This document shows positions 38,436-49,058 of a stretch of DNA of 64,000 nt, in pieces. Both the position numbers and the translations under genes were made by a program. Source of the DNA: Phenylobacterium sp. J367. GTDB lineage: Bacteria; Pseudomonadota; Alphaproteobacteria; Caulobacterales; Caulobacteraceae. Where the stretch lies: NCBI RefSeq assembly GCF_024699985.1, contig NZ_JAJONA010000001.1, positions 1,302,001 to 1,366,000 of the forward strand. The letters are read 5' to 3'. The notes beneath the pieces were generated by a model that saw only the letters and a program-made list of their open reading frames with translations, ran no database searches and had not been told where the DNA came from. Positions within the stretch are counted from its first letter, which is position 1. Each line of letters opens with the position of its first letter.

Positions 38436-39127
38436 GACCGGGCCTCGCGCGCCAGGCGGGACAGGTCGCGGGCCATGTCGCCATAGGCGGCGGCGACCCG
38501 GGTCGGCTGGTCGTCGGCCCGGTGGCGGAGGTTCGCCCAGCGATTGCGGTAACTCACCAGGCGGCCGCGCTCGACACCGGCGCGGGTCGCCTGGGCATAG
38601 GCGCGGCGGAGCTGGCGGTCGGCGGCCAGCACCTGCGGATAGCCGCAACGGGCGCGCGCGCCGCCGGACAGCCGCTCGCAGCCGCCGGCCGCCTTCGCTT
38701 TCGCCTTGGTCTTCGAGTTCGCCTTCACGATCCGCGCCGGCGGGGCCTCCCGCGCAACGGCGGCGGACTGCACCGGCGGCGTGACGGGACCTGGCGGCGG
38801 CGTGAACACCGGGGCCGGCAGCTCGGCGCGCGGGGGCGGCTGGGGCGCCTCGGCGACGACGATCGGCACGTGCGGCTCGGTCGGCGCGGCCACGGTGCGG
38901 ACGGGGCGGGGATCCATCAGGACGGCGCCGACCGCCAGGCCGGCCAGGGCGGCGGCGGCGATCCCGCCGAACCGGGCGGCGCGGCCGGTTGCGTTGACGG
39001 CGCGGGGTTCGAAGGCCTGGGCCTGTGCGGCCGCGGGCGCCGGTTCCGCCGCCACGGGCCGGAAGATCGCGCCAAGGTCGTCGTCCACGCTGCGCGACAG
39101 GTCGCCGCGCGCGGATCCAGTCTCCAT
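38432..39127 (-). CDS. Hypothetical membrane-anchored protein with Cys-containing C-terminal domain
   Basis: About 231 residues. A cytoplasmic N-terminal part of about 55 residues, one membrane segment (FGGIAAAALAGLAVGAVLM), a Pro-rich linker and a Lys-rich stretch (KANSKTKAKAKAA), then a domain with CERLSGGARARCGYPQVLAADRQLRRAY. The last part recalls LprI/DUF1311 domains, where two Cys form a disulfide and Asp-Arg-x-Leu-Asn recur, but the match is loose. Coupled to the metallophosphatase gene. The start could be 39133. Confidence 0.55.
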   Translation of the reverse strand: METGSARGDLSRSVDDDLGAIFRPVAAEPAPAAAQAQAFEPRAVNATGRAARFGGIAAAALAGLAVGAVLMDPRPVRTVAAPTEPHVPIVVAEAPQPPPRAELPAPVFTPPPGPVTPPVQSAAVAREAPPARIVKANSKTKAKAKAAGGCERLSGGARARCGYPQVLAADRQLRRAYAQATRAGVERGRLVSYRNRWANLRHRADDQPTRVAAAYGDMARDLSRLAREARS

Positions 39128-39316
39128 CTGCATCGCGCTCGCCTTTCGGCCCCCGCTGGCTCCGGTGGAAGCTCAGCCGTCCTAGAATGTGCAGCGGGCC
39201 GGATCGATCCCGCGGACCGTGACCGTACCGGACTTTCGATTGACGGCCCGCCGCAACCCGGGCTTCCTGAACGGCAACGCCGCCCTCGAGAGCGGCGTCC
39301 AGGGGAGGAAGACGAC

Positions 39317-40825
39317 GTGGCGCAGACCCAGGCCGGGGAGGCGGAACGCCTCACGCTGAAGACCAAGCTGGCGTTCGGCGTCGGCAGCGCGGCCGAGATG
39401 ATCGCGCTCTATTCGGTCTCCAGCTTCGCGCTTCTCTTCTACAATCAGGTGCTGGGCGTCAGCGCCGCCTGGGTCGGCCTGGCGCTCTCCATCAGCCTCG
39501 TGGCCGACGGACTTCTGGAGCCGGTGGTGGGCTCGCTCTCGGACCGCACCCGCTCGAAGCTCGGCCGCCGGCACCCCTGGATGTTCGCCGCGCCCATCCC
39601 CATCGCGCTCGCGCTGTTCGCGGTGTTCAGTCCGCCCGCCGGCCTCTCCGACCTCGCCCTGGCGGTCTGGTGCGGGGTCAGCGTCTCGTGCATGCGCTGG
39701 GCGATGACGTTCTTCCACACGCCGCACCTGGCCCTGGGCGGGGAGCTGGCGGCCAGCTACCTCGAGCGCTCCAAGGTGATGGCCTACAACAGCTTCTTCA
39801 CCTTCGTGGGCGGCGCCGGCCTGTCCTTCGTGGCGCTGACCTTCTTCTTCCCGCAGACCCCGGCGTTCCATAACGGCCTGCTGAATCCCGGGCCCTGGAA
39901 CGACTTCGCCTTCGCCATGTCGGTCGCGATCGTGCTGATCCTGACGGCCTCGGCCTGGTTCACCCGCGACCGCATCCCCTACCTGCCGAAGCCCTCTGAG
40001 GACACGCCGCGGTTCAGCCTGCGCGAGTTCTTCGGCGACGTGGCCAAGGCCCTGACCAACGTGAACTACGTCTGGCTGCTCGCCGGCTACTTCTTCCTGT
40101 CGATGATGCTGGGCCTGCGCGAGGGCCTGCGCCTCTACGTCTACAGCTTCCTGTGGGAGATCTCCTCCAGCGACATGCGGCTGTTCATCATCGGCAGCTT
40201 CATCGGCTATGTGACCGCCTTCGTCTTCGCGGCGAAGATGCACGGCCGGTTCGACAAGAAGCGCACCGCCATCTGGTCGGCCGTGGCCTACGCCGTCATC
40301 CCGGGCATCCCGACGACGCTCGGCCTGCTGGGCGTGCTGAAGGCGGACACCCCCGGGCTGCTGCCGATCCTCATCGCCTTCGCCACCGCCGGCTATGCCG
40401 CGGTCAGCATCCTGCAGATCAGCATCATGTCGGCCCTGGCCGACATCGCCGACGAGAACGAGCTGAAGCACGGCGTGCGGCAGGAGGGCATCCTCTATTC
40501 CACCCGCGCGCTCGCCGCGAAGCTCGACCAGGCTATCGGCACGGCGCTGGCCGGCTTCGTGATCACCCTGATCGCCTTCCCCGACAAGGCGTCGCCCGGC
40601 CAGGTGGACTTCGAGGTGCTGCAGAAGCTGGCGCTGTGGGACGGCGTGCTCGCCGCCATCCCGGGCGTGCTCGCCGCCGTCTGCTACGGCCGCTACCGCA
40701 TCGACCGCCAGGCCTACCAGACGACCCGCGAGGCGTTGGCGAAGCGCCGCTCGGAGGCCTTCGAAGCCGCCGGCACGGCCCCGACCCCCAACACCGGCGC
40801 GGCCGCGCCCGCGCCGGCGGAGTAG
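39317..40825 (+). CDS. MFS transporter of the glycoside-pentoside-hexuronide (MelB-like) family
   Basis: 502 residues with about twelve membrane segments. The GPH signature LSDRTRSKLGRRHPWMFAAPIP follows the second to third helix. These transporters move sugars or glycosides with cations such as Na+ or H+. GTG 39317 has AGGGGAGG at 39301-39308. No sugar-degradation gene is adjacent, so the substrate is unknown. It is divergent from the hypothetical protein at 38432 and convergent with the glycosyltransferase-like gene. Confidence 0.87.
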   Translation: MAQTQAGEAERLTLKTKLAFGVGSAAEMIALYSVSSFALLFYNQVLGVSAAWVGLALSISLVADGLLEPVVGSLSDRTRSKLGRRHPWMFAAPIPIALALFAVFSPPAGLSDLALAVWCGVSVSCMRWAMTFFHTPHLALGGELAASYLERSKVMAYNSFFTFVGGAGLSFVALTFFFPQTPAFHNGLLNPGPWNDFAFAMSVAIVLILTASAWFTRDRIPYLPKPSEDTPRFSLREFFGDVAKALTNVNYVWLLAGYFFLSMMLGLREGLRLYVYSFLWEISSSDMRLFIIGSFIGYVTAFVFAAKMHGRFDKKRTAIWSAVAYAVIPGIPTTLGLLGVLKADTPGLLPILIAFATAGYAAVSILQISIMSALADIADENELKHGVRQEGILYSTRALAAKLDQAIGTALAGFVITLIAFPDKASPGQVDFEVLQKLALWDGVLAAIPGVLAAVCYGRYRIDRQAYQTTREALAKRRSEAFEAAGTAPTPNTGAAAPAPAE

Positions 40826-40826
40826 C

Positions 40827-41561
40827 TCAGCCCCGCCGGAGCGCCTGGATCAGGCTGCCGGTGTAGGCGGCGTGGCCGACGTGGGTGAGGCGGGCCTCGA
40901 TGTCGGCCCAGATGTCGCCGCCCAGGTCGCGCCAGCGGCGGCAGAAGGCGTAGTCCTCGGAGAGGTATTCGCCGGTCGCCTCCTCCAGCAGGGTGTCGAA
41001 CACCATCACGGCCCGCGATCCGTCCTCGAGCACGGCGTTCAGCTCGGGATGCGCCTCGGCGATGCGGGTGAGGGCGGACCGCGAGATCATCAGGACGCCG
41101 GTGCCGCCGTAGGCCACCTTGGCGATGCCGTCGTGCACCTCCACTGAGCTGTCGGCCGTCGGCAGGAAGCGGACGACGTAGCCGATCGAGGCGGCCTGCA
41201 GGTCGGCGACGTCGGCCTTGGCCGCGGCCCTGAGCTTGTCCCAGTCGATGTGCTTCAGCGGGCAGACCGCGGCGACCACGTCGTGGCCCGAGTCCAGCAG
41301 GCGGAAGACGGTCTTGGGCTCGAAGCCGATGTCAGCGTCGATGAAGAGCAGGTGGCTGGCCTCCGGATGGGCCAGGAAGCTTGCCGCCAGCCGGCTGCGC
41401 GCCCGGGTGATCAGGGCGTCGTTGGCCAGCAGTTCCACGTGCAGGCCCACGCCGCGCTGTTCGCAGGCCTCCTGCAGGCGCAGCACCGACTGCATGAAGT
41501 GCAGGTTCACCAGGCCGCCGAAGCAGGGGGTGGCGAGGTAGATGAACGGGCGGCCCGGCAT
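40827..41561 (-). CDS. Glycosyltransferase-like (GT-A fold) protein
   Basis: 244 residues. YLATPCFGGLVNLHFMQS at the start, a LLFIDADIGFEP segment with the DxD-type metal motif (about residues 73-84) and EDYAFCRRWRDLGG near the end fit GT-A nucleotide-sugar transferases similar to family 2. No membrane segments. The acceptor is unknown. VanZ lies 10 bp upstream in the same direction. Confidence 0.72.
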   Translation of the reverse strand: MPGRPFIYLATPCFGGLVNLHFMQSVLRLQEACEQRGVGLHVELLANDALITRARSRLAASFLAHPEASHLLFIDADIGFEPKTVFRLLDSGHDVVAAVCPLKHIDWDKLRAAAKADVADLQAASIGYVVRFLPTADSSVEVHDGIAKVAYGGTGVLMISRSALTRIAEAHPELNAVLEDGSRAVMVFDTLLEEATGEYLSEDYAFCRRWRDLGGDIWADIEARLTHVGHAAYTGSLIQALRRG

Positions 41562-41571
41562 GGCGCGGAGC

Positions 41572-41946
41572 TTAGGCGGCGGCCTGCGCCGGGTCGAGCC
41601 GGCGGCGGAACGGCAGGAAGAGGGCGAGCGCCAGCAGGACGCCGGCGGCGTCGGCCACGAAGTCCCGCCAGTCGCCGTGCCGTCCGAACCCCAGGGTCGC
41701 CTGCAGGACCTCGATGGCCAGGCCAAGCAGCAGGGCGAAGCCGGCGATCGCCCGCCAGCGGCGGGGCGACAGCGCCAACCCCAGGGCGGTCAGGACGAAC
41801 CAGGCGATGAGGTGCTCCGACTTGTCGCCCAGGTTCTCGGGCTGCGGCAGGCTCTCGGTGGGCGCCAGGCACAGCCAGAGCAGGACGGCGACGGCCGCGG
41901 CATAGGCGCCGAGGCGGAGCGGCCTGGGAAGTCGGGCGGGAAGCAT
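41572..41946 (-). CDS. VanZ-family membrane protein
   Basis: 124 residues with four membrane segments and the VanZ pattern: DKSEHLIAWFVLTALG (the conserved K/H of helix 2), GLAIEVLQATLGFGRHGDWRDFVADAAGVLLA. VanZ proteins are linked to teicoplanin tolerance in some bacteria; the role in Gram-negative alphaproteobacteria is unknown. Starts 10 bp ahead of the glycosyltransferase-like gene; the pair is probably cotranscribed. Confidence 0.85.
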   Translation of the reverse strand: MLPARLPRPLRLGAYAAAVAVLLWLCLAPTESLPQPENLGDKSEHLIAWFVLTALGLALSPRRWRAIAGFALLLGLAIEVLQATLGFGRHGDWRDFVADAAGVLLALALFLPFRRRLDPAQAAA

Positions 41947-42014
41947 CGCCCCTTACTTGCACGGTCCCGTGTCACTCTCTAGCGTCCGCCGCCGGTCAGG
42001 AAGGCGGGACGTGC

Positions 42015-42677
42015 ATGGCTGTCGAGGCGGTGATCTGGGATTTCGGCGGGGTGTTCACCTCCTCGCCGTTCGAGGCCTTCAACCGCTACGAGGCGGAGAA
42101 GGGGTTGCCGAAGGATCTGATCCGGCGGGTCAATGCCACCAATGGCGACCACAACGCCTGGGCGCTCTTCGAACGCAATGAGATCGGCGCCGCCCGCTTC
42201 GACGAGCTGTTCCTGGAGGAATCCACGGCGCTGGGCCATCCGGTGCGCGGCGCCGACGTCCTGCCGCTGCTGTCGGGGTCGCTGCGGCCCCGGATGGTCG
42301 CGGCGCTGAAGGCGTGCAAGGCGGCCGGCTTCAAGGTGGGCTGCATCACCAACAATGTGGTCTCCGAGCACAGCCCGGGCCAGGACGAAGGCCAGCGGAT
42401 GGCCGGCGCCATGGCCCAGGTGATGCCGCTGTTCGACGCGATCATCGAAAGTTCGAAGGCCGGCGTCCGCAAGCCCGACCCGCGCATCTACCTGATGATG
42501 TGCGACCTGCTGGCCGTGCAGCCCGAGGCCTGCGTCTACCTCGACGACCTCGGCATCAACTGCAAGCCGGCGGCGGGGCTCGGCATGACGGCGATCAAGG
42601 TGGTCGACGTGGACCAGACGCTCTCCGAGCTCTCGGCCGCCGTCGGCCTCGACTTCGGCACAGGAGAGGCCGCATGA
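42015..42677 (+). CDS. HAD-superfamily (subclass IA) hydrolase
   Basis: 220 residues. Motif I is IWDFGGVFT (nucleophile Asp9), motif II CITNNV, motif III KPDPRIY with the Lys, motif [10 protein letters not shown]. It resembles the phosphatase domain of bifunctional epoxide hydrolases and ACAD10-like proteins. Substrate unknown. The ATGA overlap at 42674 links it to the pterin dehydratase gene. Confidence 0.87.
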   Translation: MAVEAVIWDFGGVFTSSPFEAFNRYEAEKGLPKDLIRRVNATNGDHNAWALFERNEIGAARFDELFLEESTALGHPVRGADVLPLLSGSLRPRMVAALKACKAAGFKVGCITNNVVSEHSPGQDEGQRMAGAMAQVMPLFDAIIESSKAGVRKPDPRIYLMMCDLLAVQPEACVYLDDLGINCKPAAGLGMTAIKVVDVDQTLSELSAAVGLDFGTGEAA

Positions 42678-42982
42678 CCCGGCCAGCGACCGTGGGCGCC
42701 GCGGAGGCGCTGAAAAGCCTGCCCGAGTGGGGCGCCGACACCAGCGGCCGGGACGCCATCCAGCGGACGTTCCGCTTCCGGGATTTCAACCAGGCCTTCG
42801 GCTTCATGACCCGGGTGGCCCTGATGGCCGACAAGCTCGACCACCATCCGGAGTGGTTCAATGTCTACAACCGCGTGGACGTGACTCTGGCCACCCACGA
42901 CGCCGACGGGGTGACCGAGCTGGACGTGACGCTCGCGCGTTTCATGGACGCCGTGGCCGCCGGCCAGGCAGGGGAGAAATAG
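42674..42982 (+). CDS. phhB: Pterin-4-alpha-carbinolamine dehydratase
   Basis: 102 residues, the small PCD/DCoH fold. [23 protein letters not shown] contains the conserved His-His-Pro-Glu-Trp active-site motif; usual length is about 100. It dehydrates 4a-hydroxytetrahydrobiopterin and supports aromatic amino-acid hydroxylases. No phenylalanine hydroxylase gene is in the window, and PCD proteins have other roles, so the biological substrate is not certain. Confidence 0.88.
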   Translation: MTRPATVGAAEALKSLPEWGADTSGRDAIQRTFRFRDFNQAFGFMTRVALMADKLDHHPEWFNVYNRVDVTLATHDADGVTELDVTLARFMDAVAAGQAGEK

Positions 42983-42985
42983 GAC

Positions 42986-43762
42986 ATGGCGGGACGGGTC
43001 GCGGGCAAGAAGGCCTTCATCAGCGGCGGGGCCCAGGGGCTGGGCGCGGCCATGGCCAGACGCCTGGCCGAGGAAGGCGCCAAGGTGACGGTGGCCGACA
43101 TCAATGCTGCGGGGGCCGAGGCGATCGCCGCCGAGATCAACGCCGCCCACGGGGCCGGGACGGCGTTCGCCTTCCCGCTCGACGTCACCAAGGAGGAGCA
43201 GTGGATCTTCGCCCTGGAAGAGGCCGACGCGGCCATGGGCGGACTCAGCGTCCTGGTGAACAACGCCGGCATCAGCCGGGGCGGCAACATCGAGGAGCTG
43301 AGCTTCGAGGACTGGAAGCTGGTGATGAGCGTCAACACCGACAGCGTCTTCCTCGGGACCAAGCACGCCCTGAAGTACCTGCGCCAGAACCAGCCGGGCT
43401 CGATCGTCAACATCAGCTCGATCGCCGGCCTGATCGCCGCCCATAACACGCCGGTCTACAACGCCTCGAAGGCCGCGGTGTGGCTGCTTTCCAAGGGCAT
43501 CGCCCTGCACTGCGCCAAGCAGGGCCTGGACGTGCGGTCGAACTCCATCCACCCGACCTTCATCGACACCCCGATCCTCGACCCTCTGCGCCAGCGGTTC
43601 GGCAAGGAAGAGGCGGAATCCAAGCTCGCCCGCCAGGTGCCGCTCGGCCGGATCGGCCAGCCGAAGGACATCGCCGACGCAGTGCTCTACCTGGCGTCCG
43701 ACGAGAGCCGGTTCATGACCGGCGCCGAGCTGAAGCTCGACGGCGGCATCAGCGCGATGTGA
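42986..43762 (+). CDS. Short-chain dehydrogenase/reductase (SDR)
   Basis: 258 residues, classical SDR. Cofactor motif SGGAQGLGAA (about residues 12-21), NNAG in LVNNAGISRGG, catalytic Ser in NISSIAG and YNASK with catalytic Tyr and Lys. Asp in VADINAA suggests NAD preference (inference). The substrate is unknown. It follows the pterin dehydratase by 3 bp, so the HAD-PCD-SDR genes form one transcription unit. Confidence 0.9.
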   Translation: MAGRVAGKKAFISGGAQGLGAAMARRLAEEGAKVTVADINAAGAEAIAAEINAAHGAGTAFAFPLDVTKEEQWIFALEEADAAMGGLSVLVNNAGISRGGNIEELSFEDWKLVMSVNTDSVFLGTKHALKYLRQNQPGSIVNISSIAGLIAAHNTPVYNASKAAVWLLSKGIALHCAKQGLDVRSNSIHPTFIDTPILDPLRQRFGKEEAESKLARQVPLGRIGQPKDIADAVLYLASDESRFMTGAELKLDGGISAM

Positions 43763-43781
43763 GGAAGAGGTCTCCGCGACC

Positions 43782-44186
43782 TCAGTTGACCAGCATGGCG
43801 CCGAGCAGGAATTTGGCGCCGGTCTTCCCGAGCACCAGGTCGGTCTGGCGCTGCAGCGTCTGAGCCAGGAAGTCGGCGTTCGGCGCCGTGGCCGGGGCGA
43901 GGCCGGTGGCGTAGGCCTGGACGACCTGGACATAGGCCGCCCGCAGGCGGGGGATCGATTGTTCGGCGAGCGTGCGCAGCTTCTCGTCCTGCACGTCGAG
44001 GCCGCATTCCACCGTGAACACCCCGCGCCGGCCGCCGCCCTTGTTCGTCGTGGCCGTCAGCGTCTGGATCACGATGTAGGTGGCGCCGCCCGAGCGCTTC
44101 TTCTCGCCGCCCTCCTTCTTGCCGGCGGCGGCGGCCATCGCCGGCCAGGCGGCGGCGATCAGGGCGAGAAGGGCGCGGCGTCGCAT
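43782..44186 (-). CDS. Hypothetical exported protein
   Basis: 134 residues. A signal peptide (MRRRALLALIAAAWPAMAAAAG) precedes a Lys/Gly-rich stretch and a domain with YIVIQTLTATTN, FTVECGLDVQDEKLR, AAYVQVVQAYATG and LAQTLQRQTDLVLGK. It resembles small exported proteins of Caulobacterales with unknown role, probably part of the FliL-like or DUF2155-like group, but no firm family can be given. It is divergent from pseB. Confidence 0.6.
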   Translation of the reverse strand: MRRRALLALIAAAWPAMAAAAGKKEGGEKKRSGGATYIVIQTLTATTNKGGGRRGVFTVECGLDVQDEKLRTLAEQSIPRLRAAYVQVVQAYATGLAPATAPNADFLAQTLQRQTDLVLGKTGAKFLLGAMLVN

Positions 44187-44213
44187 ATCTCCTTCCTGCC
44201 CGACTATGGTTAG

Positions 44214-45328
<1,115 letters not shown>

Positions 45329-45329
<1 letters not shown>

Positions 45330-46477
45330 TGCTCCCCTACGGCCGGCAGACCATCGAGGACGACGACATCGCCGCGGTGGTTGCGGCGCTGAAGGCCGAC
45401 TTCCTGACCACCGGCCCCACGGTCGCGGCCTTCGAGGACGCCTTCGCGGCCAAGGTCGGCGCGGCCCATGCGGTGGCCTGCGCCAACGGCACGGCGGCGC
45501 TCCACCTGGCGATGCTGGCGCTCGGGATCGGTCCGGGCGACCGTGTCGTGGTCCCGGCGATCACCTTCCTGGCGACGGCCAACTGCGCCCGCTACGTCGG
45601 CGCCGAGGTGATGTTCGCCGACGTCGACCCGACGACCGGACTGATCACGCCGGACACCCTGCGCGACGCGCTCGCCCGCGCGGACGGCCCGGTGAAGGCG
45701 GTCCTGCCGGTGCACCTGCGCGGCGACGCCTGCGAGCTGCCGGCCTTGGAAGCCCTCGCCCGCGACGCCGGCGCCGTCCTCGTGGAGGACGCGCCCCATG
45801 CCCTCGGAACGACGGCCACCTTCGGCAATGTGACGGAGATGATCGGCGATGTGCGCCGCAGCGCCATGGCCACCTTCTCATTTCACCCGGTGAAGACCAT
45901 CGCCACCGGCGAGGGGGGAATGATCACCACGAACGACGAAGGCGTCGCCCAGCGCCTGCGCACCCTGCGCAGCCACGGCATGGTCCGGCCGGAGGGCTGC
46001 GAGCCCTGGTGGTACGAGATGCCGGAGCCCGGCTTCAACTATCGGCTGCCCGACATCCTCTGCGCGCTCGGTCTCTCGCAGCTCGCCAAGCTCGACCGCT
46101 TCGCGGCGCGCCGCCGGGCGCTGGCGGCCGCCTATGGCGAGGCCCTGGCGCCGCTCGCCCCGCACGTGGTCCAGGCGGCGTCGCCCGCCTGGAGCGATCC
46201 GGTCCTGCACCTGATGAGCGTGCTGATCGACTTCGAGGCCGCCGGCCGGACGCGGCTGGAGGTGGTCGAGGCGCTGAAGGCCCGGGGCGTGGGCAGCCAG
46301 GTCCACTACATCCCGGTGAGCCGCCAGCCCTACTATGTGGAACGCTACGGCCCGCAGGACCTGCCGGGGGCCGAGGCCTGGTATGCGCGCTGCCTCTCGC
46401 TGCCGCTCTATCCCGGCATGGCGGACGACGACGTGGGCGTCGTCGTGACGGCGCTGGCGGAGGCGCTTGGCCTCTAG
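45329..46477 (+). CDS. pseC: UDP-4-amino-4,6-dideoxy-L-altrosamine transaminase PseC
   Basis: 382 residues, PLP aminotransferase of the DegT/DnrJ/EryC1 family. PYGRQTIEDDDI at the start, GTAALHLAMLALGIGPGD, EDAPHALG and the PLP lysine in FHPVKTIATGEGG. Second step of pseudaminic acid synthesis; homologue of Caulobacter FlmB. pseH, pseG, pseI and pseF are not nearby, as in Caulobacter where flm genes are scattered. It converges on the large unrecognised gene at 46474. Confidence 0.92.
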
Positions 46478-48194
46478 GCGGCGACCGCCGCCTTCTCGAC
46501 CAGGTCGCGGACGGCGGCCATCTGCTCGGGCGACTTGGCGAGCTCGTTGCGCACCGCTTCCTCCCGGACCAGGCGCATGGCCTCGCCACGGGCGCGGTCG
46601 GCGGCCGGGCCGAGAGGCGCGGTTTCGCCGCTGGCGAGCTTGAGGAGGAAGGTCAGCTTCTGGACGGCCGGCGCGGTGGCGCGGATGAGCGCGGCGATCA
46701 GCCGGGCCTCGGCCTCGACCCGGCCGCCGACCTGGCCGATCCGCTCCTGCAGCGGCGCCACGTCCTCGGGGGCGAGGCCGCACCGGGCGACGCCGCGCTG
46801 CAGCGCGGCGAGCGCCGCCAGCCGCACGGGCGGGGTCTCGACGGACGTCAGCGCTTCCTTCTCAAAGGGCGGGTTGCCGACCACGGTCTTCAGCCAGCGC
46901 GCGGCGCTGCGCTTGTTCTGCGGCCCGATCACATTCTCGGCCAGCCAGACCAGCGCCTCGGCCTCCTGGCGGGCGGTCTTGCCCTGGCCGAGGTAGCTTT
47001 CCACGAAGTCCGGCGTCACCAGCATCTTCGAGCGGTGGGAGAAGGCGGCCTGCACGTCCTCGATCGGCAGGAGCTTGCCGGCCGCGGCGGTCAGCGACAT
47101 GGCGAGCGCGCGCAGGATGTCGATCTCGAGCGCGGCCTCGCCCGGCGCCAGCCGGCGCTGGCCGTTCAGCTCGGTGATGATGCGCTTGCCAAGGGCGGTG
47201 CGGACCTCGACGAAATCCTCGCCGCCCAGCCAGCGCCCGGAGTCGCTTGGCCTCGGTGCTGAGCTCGGGCATCACCTTGGCGACCGACTTCTCGACCTTG
47301 ACCAGCATGTCGACGGAATCGGCGGCCGCCAGGCGGGTCAGGGCGGCCAGCGACGCGCCCAGGTTCTCGGTCTTGCCGACGATGGCCTCGAGTCCGGCGC
47401 GGCTCTCCAGGATCTCGGCGATCGGGGCCTGAAGCACGGTGATCGCCAGCCTGCGCGCCGGGCCCGCGGCCGGCGGGGCCGCGGCGGCGAAGTCCATCAG
47501 GCGCGAGAGCTTCTCGTTCCAGTCCTTGCAGCTCACCAGGCTCATGGCGACGCCGCAGCCGAGGTAGTAGGCCCCGTCGGGGTCGCCCGCGAGCCGTTCG
47601 GCGGCCCCGGCGAAGGTTTCCTTCGAGAGGTCCGGCAGCGCGCCGCGCCGCCAGTCCTTCATCAGACGCTCCACCGCCCGGTCGATCAGGCCGTGGAAGG
47701 TGCGCATCATCTCGTGGGTGTTGGCGCCGCGGGCCTGGGCCTCCGGGACGGCGACCTTCTGGACGGCGTGCTGCAGCTCGTTGCCGGCCGCCTCCAACTG
47801 CTCGACGAGGTCGGGGCGGTGCAGCAGCTCGAACGGCGTCGCGGACTTCCGCGCCAGCCAGGCCTCCAGCAGCCGGCCGATCCGGTCACGGGCATGAAGG
47901 CTGTAGAGGTCCTGGGGCGTAACGCAGAGCGGCTCCAGGTTCTCGGCGGGCGCGCGCCGCTTGGTCATCGGCTCGGGCATGCCCAGATTGAGGATCTGGA
48001 CCGACTGGAACTCGCCGCTCGCGGCGTCCTGCGTTTCCTTGGTCACCTTCACCGCATGGACGCCGCCGTCCTGGAAGGTGGCCTCGGCGGTCGTGACGGC
48101 GGTGGCGCGATCTTCCGTCGCCAGCTCCAGCGTCCAGCTCGCCCCCGGGCTTGCGCCGCACGAAAACCTCGAAGTGTACGCGTGCGCCGCTCAT
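46474..48194 (-). CDS. Large protein of unknown function (frameshifted)
   Basis: About 573 residues after correcting two one-base insertions, at 48142-48146 and 47225-47227. The N-terminus (MSGARVHFEVFVRRKPGASWTL) reads like a small beta-domain; the rest is almost wholly alpha-helical, rich in Ala, Leu and Glu, with no membrane segment or signal peptide. It has no nucleotide-binding or metal motif I can see. Such helical, Ala-rich proteins are common in Caulobacterales as hypothetical proteins. It stands between pseC and chvI with 144 bp before chvI. Confidence 0.7.
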
Positions 48195-48338
48195 CTCATG
48201 CTCAATCGCCGGTAAGGCCGTGAACCTGACACGACAACCTTAAGAGGCCCTTTCCGGAACGCCTTGCCCGCCGCCCCATTGAGGCCACGGTGCGCGACGA
48301 CTAGCTTCACCAATCTTCGACGGAGACATCGACGACAA

Positions 48339-49058
48339 ATGGCCAAGATCACCCTGGTGGACGACGACGAAAACATCGTGACGTCGGTCAGCCTGGCGCT
48401 GGAAAGCCACGGCCACGCCGTGAAGGCCTACTTCGACGGCGCGGCCGGCCTCGCGGCGCTGGAGAATGATCCGCCTGACCTCGCCATCCTCGACGTGAAG
48501 ATGCCCCGCATGGATGGGATGGAGGTGCTGCGCCGCCTGCGCCGCACCTCGGACCTGCCGGTGATCATCCTGACGTCCAAGGACGAGGAGATCGACGAGA
48601 TCCTCGGTTTCAACCTCGGCGCCGACGACTACATGCACAAGCCGTTCAGCCAGCGCCTGCTGATCGAGCGGGTGAAGGCGGTCCTGCGCCGGGCCGGTGT
48701 CGAAGGCGAGGAGCCGGCGGCGCCCGGGGCCGCGCCGGCCGGGGCGGAAGGCTCGCGGGCGATCAAGCGCGGCAAGCTGACGCTCGACCCGGCGCGCCAC
48801 GACTGCCTCTGGGACGGCAAGCCGGTGAAGCTGACCGTCACCGAGTTCCTGCTGCTGCAGTCGCTGGCGCAGCGGCCCGGCTTCGTGAAGAGCCGCGACA
48901 ACCTGATGGATGCGGCGTACGACGATCAGGTCTATGTCGACGACCGCACGATCGACAGTCACATCAAGCGCATGCGCAAGAAGTTCCGCGACGTGGACCC
49001 CGAGTTCGACGCGATCGAAACCCTGTATGGCGTCGGCTACCGATACCGGGAGAGCTGA
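48339..49058 (+). CDS. chvI: Two-component response regulator ChvI
   Basis: 239 residues, OmpR family. [36 protein letters not shown] (phospho-acceptor Asp) and DDYMHKPFS (Lys), then a winged helix with [15 protein letters not shown] and [15 protein letters not shown]. The sequence is very close to the ChvI type. With ChvG it controls envelope and acid/osmotic stress responses. The 5' side has no ExoR gene; Caulobacter also lacks ExoR. Confidence 0.95.
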   Translation: MAKITLVDDDENIVTSVSLALESHGHAVKAYFDGAAGLAALENDPPDLAILDVKMPRMDGMEVLRRLRRTSDLPVIILTSKDEEIDEILGFNLGADDYMHKPFSQRLLIERVKAVLRRAGVEGEEPAAPGAAPAGAEGSRAIKRGKLTLDPARHDCLWDGKPVKLTVTEFLLLQSLAQRPGFVKSRDNLMDAAYDDQVYVDDRTIDSHIKRMRKKFRDVDPEFDAIETLYGVGYRYRES

